From assembly GCF_000764305.2 (NCBI RefSeq), contig NW_025937944.1:177187-241186 (forward strand): a stretch of 64,000 nt of DNA, in the 5' to 3' direction. Numbering within the stretch: position 1 is the stretch's first letter; the number at the start of each line of letters is the position of its first letter. Below are positions 22,566 to 34,227 of the stretch, in pieces. This DNA is from Hyalella azteca (lineage: Eukaryota > Arthropoda > Malacostraca > Amphipoda > Hyalellidae). The notes under the pieces were generated by a model. The model made no database searches, was not told where the DNA came from, and saw only the letters and a list, made by a program, of their open reading frames with translations. The position numbers and the translations under genes are program-made.

Positions 22566-23984
22566 TGCCACCACGTCAAGCTCGGTTCTATTCACGTGGC
22601 TTGCGTAAGGTTTTTACGAGGCTCGCATTTTTGAAGTGTTGTCTCTGAAAACCGGTCCTGCTCTTCAGGGGATTACCGCGTATTTTTATTATGATTTATG
22701 AACGATGCTGTGCCGTCTGACACTCGGAGAAATGTGGTCGAGAATGTAGTATATATGGTTCCTGTATGTAATATATATGAATGTTATGTAAACATGTAAT
22801 ACATAAGTTACCAGCATTAATGTTCCCGTGTGCAGGTAACGTGCATTCATGTTGCCGTGTGTATGTTGCTTTAGGCAGCGTAAGATTATTATTATTATCA
22901 CATGATAATCATTTATTATTACAAAATTACTATTCATTATATTATTACATCACTCTTATTATTATTATAATGCCGTTCACATTTTGCCAGTGAAGTCGGA
23001 GTGATTTTCTGAACATAGATGGACGATGCATTTATGTATGATGAATGTCATACATTCTATGAATACGGGAGTAAACAATTTAATAGAAAATAAGCTCAAC
23101 TTTTCAAATGGCCTCCGTAACTTTTTCAATTCAGATAATGTTAATTTAGTAGACGTTCTTAAATATTACACATTTTAAATAACGCAAAATATTTTCTGAT
23201 AATATATAATATTTTCACGATTAGTGCTTTCCACGGTACCTCTACAATAATTCATGCTAGATTATCTCTAAGAAATCAATATGCATATAATTTATATGTA
23301 ATAAATAATGCAACAAGCTCATTGAAACTCTTGCTTTTTTTACACAATCTGAACAAAACGAATATGTCTTCAATTTTCAAAACATCATTAAAATATTCTC
23401 CTTATTTAGAGGTTCTCATGAGCTTCTAGAGAACCAGTATCATGAATCTCATCTAGAGAATATCGCGGTCGGATTCTAGAGCAACCCCCGCTTTGTGCTC
23501 ACCGACTTCGAGAGCTTCAAACAATCAAACGTATTCAAGTCCCTCACGGTGGATGGGAGAGGTTGGCAAGCGGACATTATGTTCGGGAACACCTCTGCTC
23601 ATTTGGTGCTATTCTCATGCTTTCTTTGTACCGAATACCTGAGTTTTGAGCTAAATTGTCACGCGGTGCGTTTGTTACCCAGTGAAAATTTACAGACGCG
23701 GCAGCTTCTGATTTGGGCTACCAGAAGCTGGGGCGACTCTAAATTTTGTTAGGGTAGAAGCAAAGCCAGCCAGCTTTGTCGCATTTTTTTCCAGGGAAGC
23801 AGTTGTGTTTGGGGCTGTTGTGGCGCCTTCTAGCTTTGTTCTTTTGTTAATACAAACAACATTTAAAGTAGCTCGCTGTTTTTAGCTTTTACAGGAAAAA
23901 CCTTGTCGATTGTTAAGAAATTCGACGATATTGTGCATTGATTGACAGATCGCGTGTGCTTGTGAATGGTGATGTGATGTGATA
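22566..23984. other. Unique sequence with one perfect short hairpin
   Basis: CAGCTTCTG at 23702-23710 and CAGAAGCTG at 23722-23730 form a 9-bp stem. An open frame at 23495-23752 spans it but has no supporting motif. Nothing else was recognised. Confidence 0.45.
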
Positions 23985-24265
23985 GTAATTAGGTTTTGTG
24001 TTATTGCGACAGTGTTGTGTTATGATGACAGTGATGTGTTATGATGATAGTGATGTGTTATGATGACTGTAATGTGGTATGATGACAGTGATGTGTTATT
24101 ATGACAGTGTTGTGTTATGATGACAGTGTTGTGTTTTGACGACAGTGAAGTGTTATAATGACAGTGATGAGTTATGATGACAGTGATGTGTTATGATGAC
24201 AGTGATGTGTTATGATGACAGTGATGTGTTATGATGACAGTGATGTGTTATGATGACAGTGATGT
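23985..24265. repeat. 19-bp minisatellite (gatgacagtgatgtgttat)
   Basis: About fifteen units of 19 bp, degenerate at the left and perfect at 24160-24260. Confidence 0.97.
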
Positions 24266-24324
24266 GTTGAGAGAACACTGATGCACTATTGGAAAAAGCG
24301 AACCGTCAGAAAATGAAGAGAGCG

Positions 24325-24840
24325 GATGGTGACGAATATGGTGATGAATATGGTGATGAATATGGTGATGAATATGGTGACGAATATGGTGATGAATATG
24401 GTAATGAATATGGTGATAAATATGGTGATGAATATGGTGATGAATGTGGTGATGAATGTGGTGATGAATATGGTGATGAATAAGGTGATGAATATGGTGA
24501 TGAATATGGTGATGATTATGGTGATGAATGTGGTGATGAATATGGTGATGAATATGGTGATAAATATGGTGATGAATGTGGTGATGAATATGGTGATGAA
24601 TATGGTGATGAATATGGTGATGAATAAGGTGATGAATATGGTGATGAATATGGTGATGATTATGGTGATGAATGTGGTGATGAATATGGTGATGAATATG
24701 GTGATAAATATGGTGATGAATGTGGTGATGAATATGGTGATGAATATGGTGATGAATATGGTGATGAATGTGGTGATGAATATGGTGATGAATATGGTGA
24801 TCAATATAGTCATCAATATAGTGATCAATATGCTGATCAA
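24325..24840. repeat. 12-bp satellite (ggtgatgaatat) with a 144-bp higher-order unit
   Basis: More than forty 12-bp units. Variant units (gaataagg, gattatgg, gaatgtgg, gataaata) recur in the same order at 144-bp spacing; for example, the taagg variants are at 24481 and 24625. Open frames across it are by-products. Confidence 0.97.
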
Positions 24841-24849
24841 TATGACAAT

Positions 24850-25035
24850 AAATATACCAGTATGTGACAATATGTGACAATATGTGACAATATGTGACAA
24901 TATGTGACAATATGTGACAATATGTGACAATATGTGACAATATATGACAATATGTGACAATATGTGACAATATTTTACAATGTGTTACAATATGTGACAA
25001 TATGTGACAATATGTGACAAAATGTTGCAATATGA
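24850..25035. repeat. 10-bp satellite (tatgtgacaa)
   Basis: About eighteen units of 10 bp, directly following the 12-bp array; the right end degrades. Confidence 0.97.
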
Positions 25036-25329
25036 CAAGATACGACAGTATAGCGATCAGTCTGAAATAATGATAATGTATATGACAAAATCAGGATTAA
25101 TAATAGCAAAAAATAAAGGCCCTTTATTCTGCCCTCTCCATGCCAATCTTATTTCCACAATGCTTTCTCCCAATCCATCCTCCTAACCCTTCTAGTTCTT
25201 TTTATTTATTTTTTATTTCCGTATTAATTTCCATTTTTTCTCCTCTTCCCACTCAATCAGTTAACCCGTTTTTCCGTCTTTTCAAAATTCTTCACCCTCC
25301 TATCCCCAATCTTATCTCATTATTTATTC

Positions 25330-25500
25330 ATATCAAATATTATACTATTATTATATTATATTTGCATCAAATATTATATTATTATATTATATTTATATCA
25401 AATATTATACTATTATTATATTGCATTTATATCATATATTATACTATTATTATATTATATTTATAACATATATTGTATTATTATTATATTATATTTACAT
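25330..25500. repeat. AT-rich repeat (atattatactattattata)
   Basis: Five or six units of about 30-35 bp with ttatatcaaatattatact-like blocks. Preceded at 25180-25330 by unique T/C-rich sequence. Confidence 0.9.
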
Positions 25501-25667
25501 CGAACCAAATTCATTTCTGCATCTCTCCCTACCCTCCCCTCTGCCCTCTGCCCCTCCCCTCCTCCCCCCTTCACACCCCTCCTGGACGCGCAGGAATGCG
25601 ACCTGCAATGCGTACAGCAGCGATGCGTATATACGCATTACGGAGGGCCTGGTGTCGCTGTCTGGTG
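25501..25667. other. C-rich then GC-rich unique segment
   Basis: A C/T-rich tract (cctcccctctgccctctgcc) followed by 90 bp of balanced sequence that reads AYSSDAYIRITEGLVSLSG in one plus frame. It might be a decayed exon end, but no splice site is clear. Confidence 0.2.
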
Positions 25668-25740
25668 GAGGGGTGGAGGGGTGGAGGGGTGGAGGGGTGG
25701 AGGGATGGAGGGGTGGAGGGGTGGAGAGGTGGAGGGAGGC
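25668..25740. repeat. 9-bp G-rich repeat (ggtggaggg)
   Basis: About eight units of 9 bp. On the plus strand the G runs could form G-quadruplexes. Confidence 0.95.
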
Positions 25741-25814
25741 CCTCAAGAGCGGCAGGGCAACAATGCCCGCTGGAGCCCAGGCATTGATGCCCTGAACGCG
25801 ATGCCCAGATTTCC

Positions 25815-26345
25815 ATTCACACAGCTCTGCACAGTCTGTACAGTTTGCACAGTCTGTACAGTCTGCAGAGCTTGTACAGTTTGCACAGTCTGTACCGTCT
25901 GTACAGTCTGTACAGTCTGTTCAGCTTGTACAGTTTGCACTGTCTGCACAGTACGTACCGTCTGCATAGTTTGTGCATTCTTTACAGTCCGTAAAGAATG
26001 CACAGCCTGCACAGTCTGTACCGTCTGTACAGTCTGTACAGTCTACACAGCACGTACCGTCTGCACAGTTTGTGCATTCTTTCCAGTCCGTAAAGAATGC
26101 CCAGCCTGCACAGTCTGCGCAGTCCGTACAGTCTGAGCATTCGCACCGTCCGAAAAATCCGTACATTCTATATATTATGTACACTGTACTGTCTGTACAG
26201 TACGCACAATCTATGCAGTTTGTACATTTTGCATCGTCTGTGCAATCCACAAAAATCCACATTTTGCATCGTCTGTGCAATCCACTCTTCTGTGCAATCC
26301 ATTCGTTAATTGTGCATTTTTCGTACAGTCCGTACAGTTTGTGCC
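25815..26345. repeat. 9-bp-based satellite (cagtctgta)
   Basis: About 530 bp of 9-bp units around cagtctgtacagtttgcaca. The palindrome CTGTACAG recurs. At 25930-26110 a longer ~110-bp block (with tttgtgcattctttacagtc) is duplicated. The right third is degenerate. Confidence 0.95.
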
Positions 26346-26964
26346 GATTTTAGACGGGTCCAAATTTTTGTTAAAGACGATGGAAGCTACGTCAATGAGC
26401 TAATATAATTATTTGATAAATATTATTTAGAAAGATATTACGAATAAAAACATTATTTATTATATTACCTAGAAGTATTGCTTGCGAGTCATTTCAAAAA
26501 TGGCAGGAATAAAGCTTCGCACCAATTATTGAAATTGAATTGTAATATGGCACGTACAAATTTTATTTAAAATACTGAATTCATTTGTGCATGCATAGCG
26601 GAATCCGGGTTGGCCAGATTCTGAATAACCGGATTCTGGATTTTTGAATCTCATAGATAATCTTCCCGAGATGCGGTAAGACGGATTGCAAACAGTCTGG
26701 AAAAATTCCTGAAAAATCCCGAAAAGGTTTGAAAAAATATCGTGCAAATCACAAAAAGGAATCCTGGAAATCTGCGATAAACATTGGGGAAAACTCTGAC
26801 AAATCTTAATGATAAAGTGTTGAAAAATCACGATAAATCTCGAAGAAATCTCGAGCAAGTTTTGTACAAAATTTTAACGAATTGCAAGATTGAAGTTTAG
26901 AGAATAACTTGATTATCCAATATTTATTGAGGTGATTATTGATTAGTTGCACGTTGCTTGACTA
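26346..26964. other. Unique sequence, nothing recognised
   Basis: Short aaatcccgaaaaattc-like repeats near 26700-26860 only. Confidence 0.5.
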
Positions 26965-27178
26965 CGTTGAACCAAGTAATGCTATTCGTACGGGCCTCTC
27001 AACAGTGGCGATGCCGAGGCATCACTACTTGCCAAGATACGTTGAACCAAGTAATGCTATTCGTACGGGGGCATCATTACTTGCCAAGATACGTTGAAAC
27101 AAGTAATGCTATTCGTACGGGCGCATCACTACTTACTAAGATACATTGAAACAAGTAATGCTATTCGTACGGGCAGTT
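26965..27178. repeat. ~52-bp minisatellite
   Basis: Four copies of ccaagtaatgctattcgtac spaced about 76, 53 and 52 bp, with ttgccaagatacgttga between them. Confidence 0.93.
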
Positions 27179-27501
27179 CACCAGGGAGCATCGAGTGCAG
27201 TTTGCTGTTTTTTCCTTTGCACGCATTTACATTAACTTATTTTTTCAGTTCTCTGGTCTGATCCCTTTTCGTACCTGATAATGCTTCTTTTGATGTCCCT
27301 TTTTGCAAGCTGACAATGTTCATACAATGTCGCCCTGCGCCCCAACCTCCCTTCCTTTTGGCCCCACAAAGGTTCTTTTCAAACGCCCTTGCGAGCTTCA
27401 GCTTCATGCTATAATGTCCGTATTTTTTCCCGTGCAGCTTACATGCTCATTCCTTCACATTGGGCTAATTGCTGTTCTAGATCCATGATTTTTGCAGCGC
27501 A
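27179..27501. other. Unique sequence, nothing recognised
   Basis: No gene or array was seen. Confidence 0.5.
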
Positions 27502-27742
27502 CAATACGCAATGGTGCTCCTGGGTACGCAAAGTAAACATATCGCGCACCTTATGCCGCACCCAAAACGGGGCATTGCTAGTTATACGCAATGGTGCTCC
27601 TGGGTACGCAAAGTAAACATATCGCGCACCATATGCCGCACCCAAAACGGGGCATTGCTAGTTATACGCAATGGTGCTCCTGGGTACGCAAAGTAAACAT
27701 ATCGCGCACCATATGCCGCACCCAAAACGGGGCATTGCTAGT
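27502..27742. repeat. 80-bp tandem triplication
   Basis: Three nearly identical 80-bp copies (atacgcaatggtgctcctgg to cggggcattgctag). Copies 2 and 3 contain ATGGTGC and GCACCAT as an inverted repeat, and GCAATG and CATTGC near the ends. Copy 1 has GCACCTT. Confidence 0.97.
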
Positions 27743-27784
27743 AAAGCCTTTTAATTTTCGGGAAACCTGCTGTTTGCAACCTGA

Positions 27785-28030
27785 TGTGATGATGTTGGTG
27801 ATGTTATGAGGTGATGTGATGATGTTTGTGATGTTATGACACGATGTGATGATGTTGGTGATGTTATGAGACGATGTGATGATGTTTGTGATGTTATGAG
27901 GTAAATGTGATGATATTGGTGATGTTATGAGGTAAATGTGATGATATTGGTGATGTTATGAGGTGATGTGATGATGCTGGTGATATTATGAGGTGATGTG
28001 ATGATGCTGGTGATGTCATGGGGTAGTGAT
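27785..28030. repeat. ~28-bp minisatellite (gatgtgatgatgttggtgat)
   Basis: About nine units of 27-30 bp ending gttatgaggt or gttatgagac. Confidence 0.95.
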
Positions 28031-28289
28031 GTAATGTGATGTAGAAGGATGTACTCGGGCTGTGGGTGAGAAAGTGTCACTTCTTCCTGTTTGTTTTAAT
28101 TGTATATGCGTTATAATTATGGTATATGGTAGTTACATTATGGTATAATTAAGGTACATTACGACTATGATATAGCGGTATTAGCATTAGTAGTACTTAA
28201 TTACGAGTGGTACAGGTAATTAAACTAATAGAGAGAATAGAGAGAATTAAACTACTAGCAGAAATATGGTGATGGGTGATGAACACCGG

Positions 28290-28452
28290 CGAGATGGTGA
28301 ACAGATCCACCGTGAGATGGTGAACAGATCCACCGTGAGATGGTGAACAGATCCACCGCGAGATGGTGAACAGATCCACCGTGAGATGGTGAACAGATCC
28401 ACCGTGAGATGGTGAACAGATCCACCGCGAGATGGTGAACAGATCCACCGCG
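28290..28452. repeat. 23-bp minisatellite ending at a single N
   Basis: Seven units of 23 bp (gagatggtgaacagatccac plus cgt or cgc). It stops at N 28453, after which a different array starts, so the junction is an assembly join. Confidence 0.97.
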
Positions 28453-28453
28453 N

Positions 28454-29822
28454 AGGTGGCAGTCTCTGCAAAGCAGTGCACTGCAGTGGCAGGTGGCAGT
28501 CTCTGCAAAGCAGTGCACTGCAGTGGCAGGTGGCAGTCTCTGCAAAGCAGTGCACTGCAGTGGCAGGTGGCAGTCTCTGCAAAGCAGTGCACTGCAGTGG
28601 CAGGTGGCAGTCTCTGCAAAGCAGTGCACTGCAGTGGCAGGTGGCAGTCTCTGCAAAGCAGTGCACTGCAGTGGCAGGTGGCAGTCTCTGCAAAGCAGTG
28701 CACTGCAGTGGCAGGTGGCAGTCTCTGCAAAGCAGTGCACTGCAGTGGCAGGTGGCAGTCTCTGCAAAGCAGTGCACTGCAGTGGCAGGTGGCAGTCTCT
28801 GCAAAGCAGTGCACTGCAGTGGCAGGTGGCAGTCTCTGCAAAGCAGTGCACTGCAGTGGCAGGTGGCAGTCTCTGCAAAGCAGTGCACTGCAGTGGCAGG
28901 TGGCAGTCTCTGCAAAGCAGTGCACTGCAGTGGCAGGTGGCAGTCTCTGCAAAGCAGTGCACTGCAGTGGCAGGTGGCAGTCTCTGCAAAGCAGTGCACT
29001 GCAGTGGCAGGTGGCAGTCTCTGCAAAGCAGTGCACTGCAGTGGCAGGTGGCAGTCTCTGCAAAGCAGTGCACTGCAGTGGCAGGTGGCAGTCTCTGCAA
29101 AGCAGTGCACTGCAGTGGCAGGTGGCAGTCTCTGCAAAGCAGTGCACTGCAGTGGCAGGTGGCAGTCTCTGCAAAGCAGTGCACTGCAGTGGCAGGTGGC
29201 AGTCTCTGCAAAGCAGTGCACTGCAGTGGCAGGTGGCAGTCTCTGCAAAGCAGTGCACTGCAGTGGCAGGTGGCAGTCTCTGCAAAGCAGTGCACTGCAG
29301 TGGCAGGTGGCAGTCTCTGCAAAGCAGTGCACTGCAGTGGCAGGTGGCAGTCTCTGCAAAGCAGTGCACTGCAGTGGCAGGTGGCAGTCTCTGCAAAGCA
29401 GTGCACTGCAGTGGCAGGTGGCAGTCTCTGCAAAGCAGTGCACTGCAGTGGCAGGTGGCAGTCTCTGCAAAGCAGTGCACTGCAGTGGCAGGTGGCAGTC
29501 TCTGCAAAGCAGTGCACTGCAATGGCAGGTGGCAGTCTCTGCAAAGCACTGCACTGCAGTGGCAGGTGGCAGTCTCTGCAAAGCAGTGCACTGCAATGGC
29601 AGGTGGCAGTCTCTGCAAAACACCGCACTGCAGTGGCAGGTGGCAGTCTCTGCAAAGCACTGCACTGCAGTGACAGGTGGCAGTCTCTGCAAAACACCGC
29701 ACTGCAGTGGCAGGTGGCAGTCTCTGCAAAGCAGTGCACTGCAATGGCAGGTGGCAGTCTCTGCAAAGCACTGCAGTGGCAGGTGGCAGTCTCTGCAAAG
29801 CAGTGCACTGCAGTGGCAGGTG
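28454..29822. repeat. 37-bp minisatellite, about 37 copies
   Basis: Units of 37 bp containing the perfect 12-bp palindrome GCAGTGCACTGC. Roughly the first 29 copies look identical; variants (caatgg, aaagcactgc, aaaacaccgc, one shortened unit) cluster at the right end. The unit has no stop codon in any frame of either strand, so six very long open frames cross the array. None is considered a gene. Confidence 0.98.
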
Positions 29823-30111
29823 AAAGTATTCTCAAAACACCCCACTGTCTGTACGTCACTTCATGTCCAGTGCAATTGCACCATCAACGACCCTTATGAA
29901 TTACTTCTGTCCAGTTAGAAACATTTTATTTTTAATGAATCAACACTGAACTTCTTTACAGCAGTCTTGTATGGAATGAATTCCTATCTCAATCTCCCTC
30001 TCGTCTCACAAGGAAGCTTTGGAAGAGAACTACAAGTTCCCACACTCTGGTCTTGGTGCTAACCCTTCTAGTGCATTTTTAAAGCGATTCAAATGAGTGA
30101 TTCTTTTGTAC
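29823..30111. other. Unique spacer
   Basis: Nothing recognised between the two array blocks. Confidence 0.5.
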
Positions 30112-30316
30112 TATAACGTCTTCACATTATCTGTGGGTATAACGTCTTCACATTATCTGTGGGTAAAACGTCTTCACATTATCTGTGGGTATAACGTCTT
30201 CACATTAGCTGTGGGTATAACGTCTTCACATTATCTGTGGGTATAACGTCTTCACATTATCTGTGGGTATAACGTCTTCACATTATCTGTGGGTATAACG
30301 TCTTCACATTATCTGT
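30112..30316. repeat. 26-bp minisatellite ending at a single N
   Basis: Eight units of 26 bp (gtataacgtcttcacattat plus ctgtgg). It is joined through N 30317 to an unrelated 26-bp array. Confidence 0.97.
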
Positions 30317-30317
30317 N

Positions 30318-30695
30318 CATCGTCTCGGGGCCAGAGACTCAAGCATCGTCTCGGGGCCAGAGACTCAAGCATCGTCTCGGGGCCAGAGACTCAAGCATCG
30401 TCTCGGGGCCAGAGACTCAAGCATCGTCTCGGGGCCAGAGACTCCAGCATCGTCTCGGGGCCAGAGACTCGAGCATCGTCTCGGGACCAGAGACTCCAGC
30501 ATCGTCACGGGCCAGAGACTCAAGCATCGTCTCGGGCCAGAGACTCAAGCATCGTCTCCTCTCATCGTCTCGGGACAGAGACTCCAGCATCGTCTTGGAG
30601 CCAGAGACTCCAGCATCGTCTCGGGGCCAGAGACTCCAGCATCGTCTCTGGGCCAGAGACTCCAGCATCGTCTCGGGGCCAGAGACTCCAGCATA
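30318..30695. repeat. 26-bp minisatellite (catcgtctcggggccagaga)
   Basis: About fourteen units with GTCTC and GAGAC arms around ggggcca, a short hairpin. One unit near 30560 is rearranged. Confidence 0.97.
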
Positions 30696-31904
30696 TGACC
30701 GCTCAACGTCCCGCCAGTGAGGCGCGTAGTCACGGCTGCTCTGTCATGGTCGCGTGCAAGCAAAACATGAACTCGGTTCGCTTTATTCAAGGCTGGCGGT
30801 ATGAGAGAAATACATGCAATATCATTTTCTGAAGAGGGATTAGAAAAATATTGAATAATTTTTTCAGTTTGAATGATGGAAACGTTATTTTCTTCTAAAT
30901 TGTTTAAATTACAATGAACGTGGATTCATTTTAATATCGTTAGTTTACTGATATCATAGGTTAACCAAAAATTTAGAAGCAAAGAGAAGGACAAATAAAT
31001 TAATTTTTTCCTTGCTAAGAACTTTTCAGAAACCTGTTCCTTCGGTAGAGTAAAAAACTTAGAGAATACAAGTGTAATCTAAATATATTCCCAATAGATC
31101 CTTGTTTCTATAAATGTTTTATTAAAGTTTTTGAGCTTATCGATGAACTCGTCTGAGAAACGTATTCTATGAATATACAAGTATGATGATAACACGGAAT
31201 TATGTTTACGTTATTTATGTTTTAGAGTTTGAGCGTCCATGTTATACGCGTGCAAATGTTTCATAACAATTCACTACTGTATACTAATAATAGTTTTATA
31301 TTTATTTCTATTTAAATCTGAACTCATATGGCCTTTAGGCTACATCGTTTTTGTCGTTGACATTTCCTTACGTCCGCTCCTGTAAACCATCATACACTTT
31401 TTACATATACAACCTAATACGGTAATACAGACCAATTCTTGCTATAATACGAACTCTTATAGATATATTCATATATCTAGACGAAATATATGACGGTATA
31501 TCCAGTACATTAATACAGAAGGTGCAGGTCTAGCTATAATAGATCTCTGATATAGGCGCCAGTCAACCAATCTTTTATTTCATTTCTCGTCTCCCAAAGT
31601 AAAAAAAATTCACATCCTGCCGTGAAATCAGATCGCTTCCTCCTGGATTGCAGTGAGAATAGCGGTGCCAGAACTTGATACGGCTACGGTCACTGCCGTG
31701 AATTCCAGTCATTGTTTGCATCGTCAGATCAAGATTCCTACGGCATACCTTATTGGGAATTAGAGCCGAATTGGGGCCGGTTTAGAGCCGGCCCACCATA
31801 TGCTATTCACGTGTAAACTACACGGCTTCTTGGATCAATAATAAAGAATAATGGGCGAAGAAAGTTCTCACGCTCTGCCCAGGTCGGCTGGTCAAAATAT
31901 GAAG
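30696..31904. other. Unique AT-rich sequence, nothing recognised
   Basis: No gene, array or element could be supported. Confidence 0.5.
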
Positions 31905-32182
31905 GAGTGATGAATGAACGATGAATGAGAGAGAAAGTATATGAATGAGAAGTTGATGATGAATGAGTGGTGATTGATGAATGATTGGTGGTTGGTGAAT
32001 GAGTGGTGGTTGATGAATGAGTGGTGGTTGATGAATGAGTGGTGGTTGATGAATGAGTGGTGGTTGGTGAATGAGTGGTGGTTGATGAATGAGTGGTGGT
32101 TGATGAATGAGTGGTGGTTGATGAATGAGTGGTGGTTGATGAATGAGTGGTGGTTGATGAATGAGTGGTGGTTGATGACTGA
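31905..32182. repeat. 18-bp minisatellite (gatgaatgagtggtggtt)
   Basis: About fourteen units, regular from 31980; ends at the adapter at 32183. Confidence 0.97.
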
Positions 32183-32220
32183 CTGTCTCTTATACACATC
32201 TAGATGTGTATAAGAGACAG
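32183..32220. other. Nextera mate-pair junction adapter (assembly artefact)
   Basis: Same 38-base double mosaic-end sequence as at 573-610. The 18-bp array on the left and the CA-rich array on the right are joined only through it, so they may come from sites kilobases apart. Confidence 0.97.
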
Positions 32221-32385
32221 ACACACCACACAACACAACACACCACACAACACAACACACCACACAGCACAACACAACACAACGTACAACACAATACACC
32301 ACACAACACAATACACAACACACCACACAACACACCACACCACACAACACACCACACAACACACCACACAACACACCACACAAAA
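32221..32385. repeat. CA-rich microsatellite (cacaacacaccaca)
   Basis: About 165 bp of acac, caacac and cacaccaca units, starting immediately after the adapter. Confidence 0.95.
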
Positions 32386-33557
32386 TAATCTCAGTCAATC
32401 AGCGCGCAGAGACCCCGGCTCTGAATATCGTCGTCTGGCCTTCAATTCTTTACAATGAGAAGAAGAATATTAGCTTCCTTGGGACCTCAATACGCAATTT
32501 TACTTCCTCTTCGGCAGGCTATTGTATTTTTCTCCAATATTCATCCAGTCTCAGTGCCATTGAAGTTCCTTGGAAAAACGAAAAGGTTTTTACATAGCAG
32601 GTGAAATAGCGAGCAGCGATGTCGCTGTCTCTGTCGTATAAACAAGGTGTTTTCTGCTCGACACGAATAATATTACTTAATATTAGTGTTAGTATTTTTT
32701 ATTAGTATTTTCATGAGCTACAAGGCGCACGAAAATACAGCATTGAATATAATAACTATGGCGGGTTTGCTTTGAATAAAGCCATGGATGCATGGTGACC
32801 TCGATTGAAATATAAAAATGTAAACGCAATTAACATTTTACTTGTCATTGTGCCGACAGATGACATCATTAAAAAGTAAACTAACACAGAATATTGGTAG
32901 CAGATTACGACTCCCAAGCTTAACTTTTTAAAAATATGAACTAAACATTGTATTATTATTAATATTATTAAAATGAAATCTTGACATAATGTTAATAGCA
33001 AGATACTTTTAATGTACTTCCATGCATTAGAAATTCATGTGACACGCAAAGGAAGCGTGTGAATTTGTCAATAATTATCGGAGAACTAAACGTTTGAATT
33101 TTGAAGTGTGTGATGAAGTGTGTGTGACAAGTGTGTGTGATGAAGTGTGTGACTATACGCTAATTGTGATGAAAATCCTGAATGCTGAACCCAATTAAAT
33201 GAAGTCCGCGTATATGCAAAATAAAGTTTTTATCATCTCATATATTACGAAAAATTAACCGATTATAATGAAATAATTCCCACGTGACTTGAAATATTCG
33301 ATTGAATAAACTAAAAAAGTATGCATAATATCATTGCGTCATGAATGATGTCTCACGCAAATAAGATCATTGCTGCCTCAGAAATTAGCATGATAATGCA
33401 TGCAATATTATTCTCCGATCAATGTACGTAAAAAAGGAAACTTAAACTTGGCTAAAATAACTTTTTAAATAAATAACTTTTTAAATAAATAACTAATAAC
33501 TTGGCTAAAATAACTCAATATCTCTTGTACGTATCGCAGCCCCACACCCCACAATGC
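32386..33557. other. Unique AT-rich sequence, nothing recognised
   Basis: Only small local duplications (gtgtgtgatgaagtgtgtga near 33110-33150; ctttttaaataaataa near 33460-33490). Confidence 0.5.
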
Positions 33558-33842
33558 AAGGGGGATGAATAAAAGGGGGGATGAATAAAAGGGGGATGAA
33601 TAAAAGGGGGATGAATAAAAGGGGGTGAATAAAAGGGGGATGATTAAAAGGGGGATGAATAAAAGGGGGATGAATAAAAAGGGGGATGAATAAAAGTGGG
33701 ATGAATAAAAGGGGGATGAATAAAAGGTGGATGAATAAAAGGTGGATGAATAAAAGGTGGATGAATAAAAGGTGGATGAATAAAAGGGGGATGAATAAAA
33801 GGTGGATGAATAAAAGGGGGATGAATAAAAGGAGGATAAATA
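33558..33842. repeat. 15-bp minisatellite (gggggatgaataaaa)
   Basis: About nineteen units of 14-16 bp, with ggtggatgaataaaa variants at the right. Confidence 0.97.
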
Positions 33843-34227
33843 AAAAATCCATGCAGCCTCGCCGTTGAGCCCAGATCGGGAGTGCAGAATTTAAGTAAAG
33901 CTCTTATTTTCAGGCAGAAAATTCGATGAAGCTGCAGCACTCGCTGCATTTCGATCGCGCCCCGTGGCCTTTATGTCCGTCACAATAGCACCGCATTTCA
34001 ATGCCAAAAACACGAGAAAGTCTCATCTTTTCCCGAGGAGCCCCTAAAGTAAGCGCATTGTGCCGTGCCTCCAAAGGTTACGAGTCGCCATATTTTGATG
34101 GTAATGTCGTCCAAAAAGCACATTAGTTTTTGGTGTCAACAGCGACTCAATGGAGGCATTAACATTCGAATGGGCTCGGGAGGTCGCGTTGAGCCGCGAC
34201 CGAAACGCGCCGCTGCTTTCGGCCAAG
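33843..34227. other. Unique sequence, GC-rich at its right end
   Basis: The last 80 bp before the 67-bp array are GC-rich and open in one plus frame from ATG 34150 (MEALTFEWAREVALSRDRNA), but other frames are open as well. No splice support. Confidence 0.3.

Noticed and set aside
23495..23752. Open frame of 85 codons
   Set aside because: No ATG in good context, no splice sites or motif; it contains a hairpin and looks like chance.
24248..25030. 260-codon minus frame of HHIHHHIHH repeats and a plus MVMN frame
   Set aside because: Translation of a 12-bp satellite; no gene structure around it.
28197..29918. Open frames of 410-530 codons in all six frames
   Set aside because: They arise because the 37-bp repeat unit has no stop codon in any frame; no start context, splice site or domain supports them.
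31807..32398. Frames crossing the adapter
   Set aside because: They include translated Nextera adapter sequence and join two unrelated arrays.
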